Shown piece after piece: positions 7,565 to 17,405 of a stretch of DNA of 19,325 nt. Made by a program: the position numbers and the translations under genes. Position 1 is the stretch's first letter. The number at the start of each line of letters is the position of its first letter. The stretch covers positions 1 through 19,325 of the forward strand of contig JALGVQ010000024.1 of the NCBI GenBank assembly GCA_025774615.1. Reading direction: 5' to 3'. The stretch comes from a bacterium. GTDB lineage: Bacteria > Blakebacterota > Blakebacteria > Blakebacterales > Blakebacteraceae. The notes below the pieces were generated by a model. The model ran no database searches. It worked only from the letters and a program-made list of their open reading frames with translations, and was not told the origin of the DNA.

Positions 7565-8632
7565 TTAAGGGGCGTTTCCGGTCAGTTGGACCGTGGAGAG
7601 CAGTTCCACCAGCTCCGATTCCGCGACATCGCCCATGATGGTGACACGAACATCACCTATCCACGCGATGGCGTACGCTGATCCCAGTCTGCTGCCTGAA
7701 CGGATCGCCCGCAGACCAGGTTTATCGCGGCCTTCCGGAGCATCATCCGGGTTGGTGACAGCGAAGATGGAGAGTGAGGCATACCCGTCGGAGTAGACGC
7801 TCTGCAGGTATTCCTGTCCGCGACTCCTTCCCTTCCGGATCTTGACGAGCGTGAATCCGGCCGGCAACCGGTTGGAGAGCGGGGCGTGCCGCTCTGTCTC
7901 ACGGAGGAATTCACCCGGTGTCGCGTACTCCTCACCCCGGACCTCGGTCACCGTTTCCGCACCCTCGGGCAGAGAGAACGATTCGACCCGCAGACGGGTA
8001 CGGAACCCGATCCGCTGGTATTCATATTTTGCCTTCAGTTCCCCCCGGGAATCGTATTTTTCCAGTTTCAGCGGGACACCATAGGTGCTGTCGATCCAGG
8101 CCTTTATGGAAGGACGCCCGGCATAGTGGGGGTCTATCCGCACCGCGTAGGTGCTGCGCCCCGCCACCTTTGGTCCCTCCTCAGCCTGGATGAGGTAGTT
8201 CTTCCGCAGCAGGTCGAGATAGGTTTCGGAGATCACCAGCCCGAGCGTCTGGTCGGGTGACCGCTCGCTGATATGGACATGGCCTCCTGTTTCCCATTGA
8301 AAGAGATGCTCACCCTTTGCCAGGACATAGCTCTCTTTGCCCTCAGGTCTGTCGAGGAACTCGATCCGATATTCATCGGGAGGAGCGTGGAGGATCCGCT
8401 GCCGGATGACCAGATCTTCCTGCTCGGGGTCGTCTGAAAAGAGGGTCTGGGTGCGTATCCCGACGAAGGCGATCTTCTGCTGCTGCTTCAGGACCTCGAG
8501 GAGAACTTCCTGGGGAATGGAACCCGGATCAGGTGAGTCGACTGCGAGAACCTGGCCGGAGGGGATGGTGAACAGGCACACGGTGAGAATGATGCGGGAT
8601 ACGATCCGCCATGTTGTCACACTGCAGGGCAT
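7565..8632 (-). CDS. MucB/RseB-like periplasmic sigma-factor regulator
   Basis: This 355-residue exported protein has an N-terminal signal peptide (hydrophobic IILTVCLFTI, likely cleavage after VLA near residue 30). It then has an N-terminal lipoprotein-like sheet domain to about residue 215 and a smaller C-terminal domain (ETERHAPLSNRLPAGFTLVK onward, with SVYSDGYASLSIFA). This order matches MucB/RseB, which bind the periplasmic part of a membrane anti-sigma factor, protect it from proteolysis, and respond to misfolded lipoproteins or lipopolysaccharide. The gene follows the anti-sigma gene after seven bases, as rseB follows rseA in Proteobacteria. The C-terminus (VTIMGDVAESELVELLSTVQ) also matches RseB-type domains. 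I see no good ribosome binding site, so it may depend on translational coupling. Family assignment is good; the inducing signal is unknown. Confidence 0.82.
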   Translation of the reverse strand: MPCSVTTWRIVSRIILTVCLFTIPSGQVLAVDSPDPGSIPQEVLLEVLKQQQKIAFVGIRTQTLFSDDPEQEDLVIRQRILHAPPDEYRIEFLDRPEGKESYVLAKGEHLFQWETGGHVHISERSPDQTLGLVISETYLDLLRKNYLIQAEEGPKVAGRSTYAVRIDPHYAGRPSIKAWIDSTYGVPLKLEKYDSRGELKAKYEYQRIGFRTRLRVESFSLPEGAETVTEVRGEEYATPGEFLRETERHAPLSNRLPAGFTLVKIRKGRSRGQEYLQSVYSDGYASLSIFAVTNPDDAPEGRDKPGLRAIRSGSRLGSAYAIAWIGDVRVTIMGDVAESELVELLSTVQLTGNAP

Positions 8633-8639
8633 CGGAAGA

Positions 8640-9125
8640 TCAGCGTTTCCCCTGATTGGCCAGAATTATCAGCGTCGCACCGTCACTGAAGGGCAGAAGA
8701 TCAGAGGCGCGTGCATGTTCCTCCATCAGCCAATCGGGGATATCGCCCTCTTCGACGGTCTCGACGGTAACCGGTGTGGAAGGTGTATCCGAGTTGAGTA
8801 TGGATATCGAACTGACGGTGACAACCACAACCGCAGCCGCGGCGAGAACCGCAACGCGCCATCTGCTGCGTGCCGGTACGGGGAGTGGCACGATCTGGTC
8901 ACGCATTTTGAGTGTCGCTTCCAGCAGGGCTTCATAGCCGCCCGGTGGCGGCTCAACCTCGCCCAGGTCGCGGCAGATTGAGTCGAGGATCGATTCGAGA
9001 TCGGTCTGTGCCGCACGGCAAATCGAACACACTTCGAGGTGGCTCCGGAGACGCCTGGCGTCCTCTTCACCGAGCCAACCCTCTCTGAGGGCGGTCAACC
9101 GCGCTGTTTCAGGGCAGATCTTCAT
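8640..9125 (-). CDS. Membrane anti-sigma factor with zinc-binding (ZAS/zf-HC2) motif
   Basis: This 161-residue protein is predicted to bind and silence the ECF sigma factor encoded just upstream. Its N-terminal cytoplasmic domain carries C4 and H29-x3-C33-x2-C36, the ligand set of the zinc-binding anti-sigma (ZAS) fold. A single membrane helix covers residues 89-110 (RWRVAVLAAAAVVVVTVSSI). About 50 residues follow in the periplasm, where the RseB-like partner could bind. The start codon overlaps the sigma stop (ATGA, 9122-9125), so the two proteins should be made in fixed ratio. The periplasmic tail is short compared with RseA, so whether the usual regulated proteolysis applies is open. Confidence 0.88.
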   Translation of the reverse strand: MKICPETARLTALREGWLGEEDARRLRSHLEVCSICRAAQTDLESILDSICRDLGEVEPPPGGYEALLEATLKMRDQIVPLPVPARSRWRVAVLAAAAVVVVTVSSISILNSDTPSTPVTVETVEEGDIPDWLMEEHARASDLLPFSDGATLIILANQGKR

Positions 9126-9754
9126 GTGATCATCCCCTCAAGCTGTCCTCGTAGTTTCATCCGGCCGTAATGAAGCCGGCTCATTACAGTACCTTCAGGG
9201 CATTCAAGGGCTTCAGCTATTTCTCTGTGACTGAATCCTTCCATATCGAACAGTACGACCACCATCCGCTGCTCGGGAGAGAGTGTTTCCAGTGCTGACT
9301 CTATCCGGCCGCGGATCTCTGCGATCTCGTACTCCTTCTCCGGATTCGTCTGTTCCACGAGTGTTCCCGTGGTGTACTCATCATCCGAATCAACGGGATC
9401 CCCACCCTTGAGGGATACTCCCTTGTTGCCCAGAAACTTCTCTTCCATACCGGCCGCGAAGGCCCCGCTCCTGAGTTTTTCCCGTTTCAGGAAATTCAGG
9501 GTCTTGTTCACAACGATCCGGTAGAACCAGGATGAAAAGGCGTATCGTCTGTCAAACCCGACCGCCGAGCGATTGATCTCAAGCAATGAGTCCTGCGCGA
9601 GATCCCAGGCATCCTCCCGGTTGCGCGTCATGCGCAACGCAATCGAGTACGCCTTCTTGATATAGCGGCGCCCCAGTTCTTCGAACGACTCACGGTCTCC
9701 ACCAGCGATTCCGGCTACCAGAGCCTCGTCAGTCGGGAACTGATCATTATCCAT
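9122..9754 (-). CDS. ECF-family RNA polymerase sigma-70 factor
   Basis: This is an RpoE-type alternative sigma factor that would direct RNA polymerase to stress or envelope promoters. From the ATG at 9754 it has 210 residues. Region 2 is clear: SFEELGRRYIKKAYSIALRM, then DAWDLAQDSLLEI and the -10 recognition and melting segment FSSWFYRIVVNKTLNFLKR. Region 4 is the helix-turn-helix LSPEQRMVVVLFDMEG, REIAEALECPEGTVMSRLHY. The linker between them (about residues 100-145) is long and acidic. I prefer the ATG at 9754, which has GGAAG five bases upstream. The ATG at 9766 lies two bases after the recO stop and has no Shine-Dalgarno. It is coupled to its anti-sigma factor by a four-base overlap. The genes it controls cannot be read from this window. 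Confidence 0.9.
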   Translation of the reverse strand: MDNDQFPTDEALVAGIAGGDRESFEELGRRYIKKAYSIALRMTRNREDAWDLAQDSLLEINRSAVGFDRRYAFSSWFYRIVVNKTLNFLKREKLRSGAFAAGMEEKFLGNKGVSLKGGDPVDSDDEYTTGTLVEQTNPEKEYEIAEIRGRIESALETLSPEQRMVVVLFDMEGFSHREIAEALECPEGTVMSRLHYGRMKLRGQLEGMIT

Positions 9755-9767
9755 CCGGGCTTCCATT

Positions 9768-9773
9768 ATTATA
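9768..9773 (-). promoter_or_regulatory. Perfect TATAAT hexamer at the recO/sigma junction
   Basis: A consensus -10 hexamer on the minus strand overlaps the recO stop codon. Initiation about seven bases downstream would give a nearly leaderless transcript from the sigma ATG at 9754. The hexamer 17 bases upstream (GAAGGG) does not resemble TTGACA, so support is limited. Confidence 0.25.
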
Positions 9774-10575
9774 CAGTCTGCCCTTTCGTTCCCTTCAGGT
9801 TCCCTGCGGGTTCCCAGGTACCGATCCGTTCCGCCAGCCTGAGTGAGCGCAGGGCCAGATCGGTTTCTGTATGATACTCCAGATACCGCTGGAGCAACCG
9901 TCCGCTGGACCGGCGAACATCCGCTCCCGGCTGGAGAGCCGCTGCAGCTGCGATACCATCAGGTCTCGACAGTCTCACCAGCAGGGCGGCACTCTCACCT
10001 GACAAGGTAATATGTGAACCGCCCTGTGAATAGCAGCCACTGCAGAGAGCCGCTCCTTCAGCCAGGGAGAACCGAACCTGTTCTCCAACCGATCCGCCAC
10101 AACCGGAGCATGCTTCCAGATCGACAGCATACCCCAGAGCAGCCGAAAGGTGAATCTGGTAAGTGATAAAGAGCAATTGCGGATCGCCGATCCCCTCTTC
10201 GTATGCGTGGAGGATGGCCAGAAGCAGTTCAAACACATCCTCGCTCGCGTGCTCCTGCCAGACAACACGGGAGGTCAGCTCGAGCACGCACTGCGCGTAG
10301 GTCGACCTGAACAGGTCTTCCCTGATCCGTTCATACGGCTGCAGCAGATCAGCCTCGGTAACGGTCTGCAGGTCCCTGCTCCCTTTGACCGAGAGTGTGA
10401 CGCGTACACGCTGGAGCGGTTCGAGGGTGGCGCCGAACCGGCCCCTCTTCCCCCTTGCGCCTTTCGCCATGCCTTTCACGAGTCCGCTCTCGCGACTCAT
10501 GAAGGTCACGATCCGGCTTGTCTCACTGTACGGCTGTGAGCGCAGCGTGACCGCATCGAGGGTGATGAGTGTCAT
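9769..10575 (-). CDS. recO: DNA repair protein RecO
   Basis: RecO works with RecF and RecR to load RecA on SSB-coated single-stranded DNA during recombinational gap repair. From the ATG at 10575 the protein has 268 residues, normal for the family. It begins with the N-terminal OB-fold (LDAVTLRSQPYSETSRIVTFMSRESG, then GLVKGMAKGARG). It continues with the helical domain and a four-cysteine zinc site at C156/C159 and C178/C181. The open frame extends 26 residues upstream into mgtE (to 10653), but that stretch has no family similarity. The chosen start is four bases after the mgtE stop. Its 3' end is two bases from the first possible sigma start, so all these genes may be read through. Confidence 0.93.
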   Translation of the reverse strand: MTLITLDAVTLRSQPYSETSRIVTFMSRESGLVKGMAKGARGKRGRFGATLEPLQRVRVTLSVKGSRDLQTVTEADLLQPYERIREDLFRSTYAQCVLELTSRVVWQEHASEDVFELLLAILHAYEEGIGDPQLLFITYQIHLSAALGYAVDLEACSGCGGSVGEQVRFSLAEGAALCSGCYSQGGSHITLSGESAALLVRLSRPDGIAAAAALQPGADVRRSSGRLLQRYLEYHTETDLALRSLRLAERIGTWEPAGNLKGTKGQTV

Positions 10576-10579
10576 GTCA

Positions 10580-11974
10580 CTATCCGGAGAACTGGAACCA
10601 GCGCAGGAGATTTGCCGCGAGCCCGAAATAGATAAGCAGGCCGACGATATCATTCGACATCGTCATGAAGGGACCGGACGCCAGAGCAGGATCCACCTTC
10701 ATTCGGTCGAGCACCACAGGGATCGCCGCACCAAGCGTTGCCGCTACAAGGATAGCCATAAACATGCTCATTCCGACGATCACACCCAGTTGCCACGCAC
10801 CCTGCCACAACCAGGCGATCGAACCGACCGTGAGACCGCATATCAGGCCCATCACCAGGCCGATGCGCAATTCCTTGAAGAGCCGGCTGCCAAGGTGGAT
10901 CAGGTCAGCCTGACCCGTGGCCAGGCCTCGAACCACGATGGTTGAGGATTGCACTCCGATACTGCCCCCGATCGCCATCACGACGGGGATGAAGGAGGCC
11001 AGCACAAGGTATTGCTTGAGCACCAATTCGTGATTCTCGATGATGAATCCGGCTACCAGAGCGCTCACCAGACCGATCATGATCCACGGCAGGCGGCTTG
11101 CGGCGACCCTCAGGGAGGAGCGCTCGATGATATCCTCATCACCGACACCGGCCATCCGTCGGAGGTCTTCCTCGATCTCCTCTTCGAGAACATCAACGAT
11201 GTCGTCGTGGGTGATCCGCCCCATCAACCTGCCCGCGTCATCGACGACGGGGATGGCGGCAAGGTCATACTGCTGGACCAGACGGGCGACGTCTTCCTGG
11301 TCCATATCGAGCGGGACCGACGTTATATCGGTCCACATGAATTCATCCACTCGCCTGTTACCAGGTGAGAGGAGCAGGTCACGGAGCCGGAGGAGTCCGG
11401 TCAGGTTCTCCTGGTCATCGACAACGTACACGTAATAGATCGATTCGACCTCTTCAGCCGCCCTGCGGATCGCCTCGATAGCCATGTCAACTGTTGCATT
11501 CTGCCGGACAGCGACAAAATCGGACTCCATGAGTCCGCCGGCTGTGTCTTCATCATAGAGGAGGAGTTCCCTGATCTCCTGCCGTTCCTCCTCGGCTACA
11601 TGCCTGAGAACCTCTTCAGCGGCCCTATCGTCAAGGTCCCCCACCAGGTCGGCCGCGTCATCGGTCGGCATCTCCTCCACGAGTTCGGCGAGATCACGCG
11701 GAGGCACCAGGTCCAGGAGCGGGGTCCTCGCGGCCTCCTCCATCTCCCCCAGAACGTCGGAGGCAGTCTCGCTGTCGAGGAGATCGAGCACCCTGGCGGC
11801 ATGCTCAGGTTCCATGACATCGAGGATGTCGGCGATATCTGCGTAATGTATCTCGACCAGCAGATTCCGGATCAGCCCCGAGTTCTGCTCCTTCGCCTCG
11901 AACAGACGATCGAGGGTGACGACCAGTTCCCGTTTGTGTTCGTCCAGGCTCTCCAGGGTCCTGCGGGTCGTCAT
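10580..11974 (-). CDS. mgtE: Magnesium transporter/channel MgtE
   Basis: MgtE is a homodimeric inner-membrane Mg2+ channel that closes when intracellular magnesium is high. The 464-residue protein has the complete layout. An acidic MgtE_N superhelical domain (about 30-140) is followed by two CBS domains (about 145-205 and 208-268, with YVYVVDDQENLTGLLRLRDL and IPVVDDAGRLMGRITHDDI). Five membrane helices run from about 295 to 460. GSIGVQSSTIVVRGLA and SNDIVGLLIYF are typical, and D442 corresponds to the pore aspartate of characterised MgtE proteins. The ATG overlaps the stop of the DUF502 gene (ATGA, 11971-11974). Nothing is missing, so the gene looks functional. It lies in the middle of a long co-directional run with no gap that could hold its own magnesium-sensing leader. 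Confidence 0.95.
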   Translation of the reverse strand: MTTRRTLESLDEHKRELVVTLDRLFEAKEQNSGLIRNLLVEIHYADIADILDVMEPEHAARVLDLLDSETASDVLGEMEEAARTPLLDLVPPRDLAELVEEMPTDDAADLVGDLDDRAAEEVLRHVAEEERQEIRELLLYDEDTAGGLMESDFVAVRQNATVDMAIEAIRRAAEEVESIYYVYVVDDQENLTGLLRLRDLLLSPGNRRVDEFMWTDITSVPLDMDQEDVARLVQQYDLAAIPVVDDAGRLMGRITHDDIVDVLEEEIEEDLRRMAGVGDEDIIERSSLRVAASRLPWIMIGLVSALVAGFIIENHELVLKQYLVLASFIPVVMAIGGSIGVQSSTIVVRGLATGQADLIHLGSRLFKELRIGLVMGLICGLTVGSIAWLWQGAWQLGVIVGMSMFMAILVAATLGAAIPVVLDRMKVDPALASGPFMTMSNDIVGLLIYFGLAANLLRWFQFSG

Positions 11975-12675
11975 TCGGTAGTTTCCATGGGCAGCCCGGC
12001 CGGCGGAGCAACCGGGTTCACGGCGCCTCCCGATATGATCAGCTTGAGCGCATCTTCAACCGGCATTTCAAGTTCGATGCAGTCCTTCTGGGGAATGACA
12101 AGCATGAAACCGCTCGTCGGATTCGGTGTCGTGGGGAGGAAGATGAAGTAGTAATCATCGGCTGGCATATTCGCCAGAGTGTCGCCGGCATCCTCATTGG
12201 TGACGAATCCCACCGACCACATTCCCGGACGCGGGTACTGGAAGAGGACGGCTCTCTTGAACGCTCCCTTCTGACTGCTCAGGAACGCCTCACTGATCTG
12301 GCTTACTGCCACATAGACCCGTCTGATGATCGGGATCCTGGCCAGTATCCGTTCACCGAATGCCAGCGCTCTCGCGCCCAGTACGTTCCGGGCGATCAGT
12401 CCGAGCATGAAGATGATCAGAAGGAGAGCGAGGATACTGAGGACTGGAACGAGATGTTCGACACGCAGGCCACTCCAGCCGATCAGCGGTAATGGGGCCT
12501 CGAGTCGGTCCGCGCCGCCGAAGATCATGGAGACCGGTCCGTAGAGTACGCCGGAAACCAGATTGAAGAATTGTTCGATAATCCAGACAGTCAGCAGCAG
12601 GGGCAGGAGGACAAGCAATCCCGCCGCAAAACTGCGCCGTATTCCGGTCATGATCCTGCCGTTTCCCTTGCTCAT
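11971..12675 (-). CDS. DUF502 family membrane protein
   Basis: This 234-residue protein belongs to the DUF502 family, whose function is not established. Two hydrophobic segments (about residues 12-45 and 76-97) are followed by the conserved soluble part, including RIPIIRRVYVAVSQISEAF and the segment SVGFVTNEDAG. PNPTSGFMLVIPQKD comes shortly after and is typical of the family. GGGAG lies eight bases before the ATG at 12675. It overlaps ftsB upstream and mgtE downstream by four bases each, so it is translated from a shared message. Membrane location is clear from the sequence; no enzymatic role should be assumed. Confidence 0.88.
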   Translation of the reverse strand: MSKGNGRIMTGIRRSFAAGLLVLLPLLLTVWIIEQFFNLVSGVLYGPVSMIFGGADRLEAPLPLIGWSGLRVEHLVPVLSILALLLIIFMLGLIARNVLGARALAFGERILARIPIIRRVYVAVSQISEAFLSSQKGAFKRAVLFQYPRPGMWSVGFVTNEDAGDTLANMPADDYYFIFLPTTPNPTSGFMLVIPQKDCIELEMPVEDALKLIISGGAVNPVAPPAGLPMETTE

Positions 12676-13033
12676 CGTTTTCTCTCCCTCCCCCCGCCTG
12701 AATCGGGGAGTGCCAGTCTGTATACATGTTCGTCGGCCCTGACCATGCCGTGTTCTTCTCTGGCTATCCTCTCCAGGGCCGCGTCATTTCCCAGTTCACC
12801 ACGCTGTGATTCAAGCTCGATTTTCCTCTCCTGTGCTTCCCTGATCCGAACCTCGATCGCGCTCCTCTTGCGTGAGAGTTCCCAGTGCTGGAGGAACCCG
12901 AACTCACTCAGTACAAGAAGGTAGAAAAGCACACCTCCCACGACGATCATCACCACTCGCCGAGCGGGCAGTTTCTCGGGCATACGGGGTCGCCTGAAAC
13001 GCAGGAACCCGTCCCTGAAACCGCCCCCTGCCA

Positions 13034-13034
<1 letters not shown>
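12672..13034 (-). CDS. FtsB/DivIC-like septum formation initiator protein
   Basis: This is a small single-span membrane protein of about 120 residues. A short basic cytoplasmic N-terminus (RDGFLRFRRPRMPEKLPARR) precedes one helix (VVMIVVGGVLFYLLVLSEFGF) and a heptad-rich coiled coil (about 50-85). The conserved segment ALERIAREEHGMVRADEHVY follows. This is the layout of FtsB/DivIC, which bridges FtsL and FtsQ in the divisome and helps activate septal peptidoglycan synthesis. Location directly after enolase is a common arrangement for ftsB/divIC. The start is either ATG at 13034 (TGATG overlap with the eno stop) or GTG at 13037 (GTGA overlap); the ATG is preferred. Confidence 0.88.
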
Positions 13035-15332
<2,298 letters not shown>

Positions 15333-15393
15333 GTTCTGAGGATCCTCTCTTCCTCCATGATAGCCGCGGCTCACGACGGCCCGGAACATCCGA

Positions 15394-16632
15394 TCAGTTC
15401 TTTACATCGACTTCGAGAGCGCCATCATCTCCTGCTGCCCGATAGATCTCCTCGTACACATCCCGAAGACAAATGCCGCGTTCCCCGGCGACAGCACGAC
15501 AGATTTCGTACTCGGGGTGTACCGACCATTTTTCATCATCGGAGAGCCGCGAGAGTTTCACCCGCAGCGCACCGAACCTGGTTTCAAGGGTTCCCATCAC
15601 CCGGGTGAGTACCCGCCGTCCGGCCGATGTGATGCGGATACCAAGTGTACCGGTCTCCTCGAATATCACCCGCTCCACGATCGGGACAGAATCGTGATCG
15701 GAGAGCACGGTCAGATTGATCCCCGGTCTTCCCTTTTTCATGATGACCGGAGTAAGCCAGGCATCACGGGCTCCCTCCTTGAGGAGCCTCTCCATGAGAT
15801 GGGGCCACATCTCGGGAATCGCGTCGTCCACGGTCGTCTCGAGTACCGTCACTTCATCTCCCGCACCGACTTCCGGGTCAGGGAAGTCCCCGACAGAAGC
15901 CCGGAGCACATTCGGACGCCCGTCGATCTGTCGTGTGCCGGCGCCATATCCCGTCCGTTCCGGGGTAAATGAGAATTCCGTGCGGATCGCGTCGGCAAGC
16001 GTGACAAGGAGAGCGGCCCCGGTAGGAGTCACCATCTCGAAAGGCACATCGATCCTGCGTCCGGGCACACCTTCAAGGATGAACGAGGTTGCCGGTACGG
16101 GAACCGGTAGAGCGCCGTGAGAGGATGCCACTTCACCGTGACCATCAGAAGGTGGAGTCGATATGACCCGGTCAACGCCGAGGGAGGCGACCGCCGCGAC
16201 TCCGCAGACAACATCCACGATCGCGTCTATTGCGCCGACTTCATGGAAGTGTACCGTTTCCGGATCGCCTCCATGAACGCGGGCTTCGGCTTCGGCCAGC
16301 CGTCTGAATACCTCTCCCGCCCTCTTTCGGACACCGGAGTCGAGGGATGATGACTCCAGGCGATCCACGATCGATTTGAGCGTCGCATGCCCGGAGTGCC
16401 CTGACCCGGCCTCGTCGGGCATCTCCATCTGACCATCAACGAGAACATCCACCTTGGTAGCGGTGATGCCGCTCCTGACTGTTTTCCCGACCCGCAGTTC
16501 CACGCGATCCGCGAGCCCCAGGGCATCAACCTGCTGCCGGAGCTCTTCGATCGGCACTCCCACGTCAACCAGCGCTCCGAGCAGCATATCGCCGCTGATT
16601 CCCGCGAACGGCTCGAGGAGCAGGGCTCTCAT
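15394..16632 (-). CDS. larC: LarC nickel insertase (nickel-pincer nucleotide cofactor synthesis)
   Basis: LarC inserts nickel into the pincer nucleotide cofactor with CTP hydrolysis, the last step after LarB and LarE. The 412-residue protein is complete in one frame. The N-terminal hallmark is EPFAGISGDMLLGALVDVG. VHFHEVGAIDAIVDVV is followed by GALPVPVPAT, GRRIDVPFEMVTPTGAALL and the C-terminal half with TTVDDAIPEMWPHLME and RDAWLTPVIMKKGRPG. In Lactiplantibacillus plantarum the two halves (LarC1 and LarC2) are joined by programmed frameshifting; here no shift is needed. GGAAGG six bases before the ATG at 16632 supports this start, which shares one base with the larB stop. A GTG at 16635 is an alternative. 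The D-x-H-type histidine stretch sometimes present is reduced to GSGHSGH. Confidence 0.93.
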   Translation of the reverse strand: MRALLLEPFAGISGDMLLGALVDVGVPIEELRQQVDALGLADRVELRVGKTVRSGITATKVDVLVDGQMEMPDEAGSGHSGHATLKSIVDRLESSSLDSGVRKRAGEVFRRLAEAEARVHGGDPETVHFHEVGAIDAIVDVVCGVAAVASLGVDRVISTPPSDGHGEVASSHGALPVPVPATSFILEGVPGRRIDVPFEMVTPTGAALLVTLADAIRTEFSFTPERTGYGAGTRQIDGRPNVLRASVGDFPDPEVGAGDEVTVLETTVDDAIPEMWPHLMERLLKEGARDAWLTPVIMKKGRPGINLTVLSDHDSVPIVERVIFEETGTLGIRITSAGRRVLTRVMGTLETRFGALRVKLSRLSDDEKWSVHPEYEICRAVAGERGICLRDVYEEIYRAAGDDGALEVDVKN

Positions 16633-17405
16633 CACGTACCTTCCTTCCGGATACGGGCGATGCGCGCAGCCGCGCAGCCTGCCCCGAAACCGTTGTCGAT
16701 ATTAACCACCATCACCCCGGAAGCGCAGGAGGAGAGCATGCCGAGGAGCGCCGCGAACCCTCCCTGAGCCACACCATAGCCGACGCTGGTGGGTACCGCG
16801 ATGATCGGCGGACTGATCATTCCCCCCACGACACTGGGAAGAGCCCCCTCCATCCCGGCCACAACGATGACGACCGCCATGGAATCGAGTTCCTCCCTGT
16901 GGGCGAGCAGGCGATGAAGACCTGCCACTCCGACGTCGTAGACGCGGTTGACCGACATCCCCATACTCTCGGCGGTGAGTACCGCCTCTTCTGCAACCGG
17001 CAGATCACTCGTTCCCGCTGACACAACCGCGACCGGACCACTCATGACCACGCCGTCGTGAGCGCCTTCAGGAATACGGCGGACGAGACGGGCCATCGGA
17101 AAGTATTCAGCATCGGGAACGGCCTCGAGGACGGCGGCGGCCTTCTCTTCATCGAGACGTGTTGCCAGCAGTATCCCACCACCGCCGGCAAGCTTTGCCG
17201 CAATCGCCCGGCACTGTTCCACCGTTTTCTCCTCACCCAGCATCACCTCGGGGAACCCGCACCGGAGTTCACGATGGGAATCGATCGTCGCGAAATCACC
17301 CACTTCCTCGAACGGCAATCCCCGAAGTCGTTCGATCGCCTCAGCCTGATTGGTCGTGCCGGCCGCGATCGCCTCCAGAAGTTCCCTCAGTTCCGTTTCA
17401 CGCAC
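16632..17405 (-). CDS. larB: LarB pyridinium-3,5-biscarboxylate synthase (nickel-pincer cofactor synthesis)
   Basis: LarB carboxylates and hydrolyses nicotinic acid adenine dinucleotide to the dicarboxylated mononucleotide that LarE sulfurates. The 257-residue protein has the PurE-like C-terminal half: VVSAGTSDLPVAEEA (128-141), VYDVGVAGLHRLL, VVAGMEGALPSVVGG and TSVGYG. SCASGVMVVNIDNGFGAG closes the domain, and C227 is in the position of the cysteine that forms the covalent intermediate. The start is GTG at 17405, with GAGGAG seven bases upstream, overlapping the dus stop by eight bases. The tight larB-larC junction supports a shared role. LarE and the lactate racemase LarA are not in the window. 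Confidence 0.93.
   Translation of the reverse strand: MRETELRELLEAIAAGTTNQAEAIERLRGLPFEEVGDFATIDSHRELRCGFPEVMLGEEKTVEQCRAIAAKLAGGGGILLATRLDEEKAAAVLEAVPDAEYFPMARLVRRIPEGAHDGVVMSGPVAVVSAGTSDLPVAEEAVLTAESMGMSVNRVYDVGVAGLHRLLAHREELDSMAVVIVVAGMEGALPSVVGGMISPPIIAVPTSVGYGVAQGGFAALLGMLSSCASGVMVVNIDNGFGAGCAAARIARIRKEGT

Noticed and set aside
10576-10653. N-terminal 26-residue extension of RecO into mgtE.
   Set aside because: The segment is serine-rich and unlike RecO, whose OB-fold begins at the ATG at 10575.
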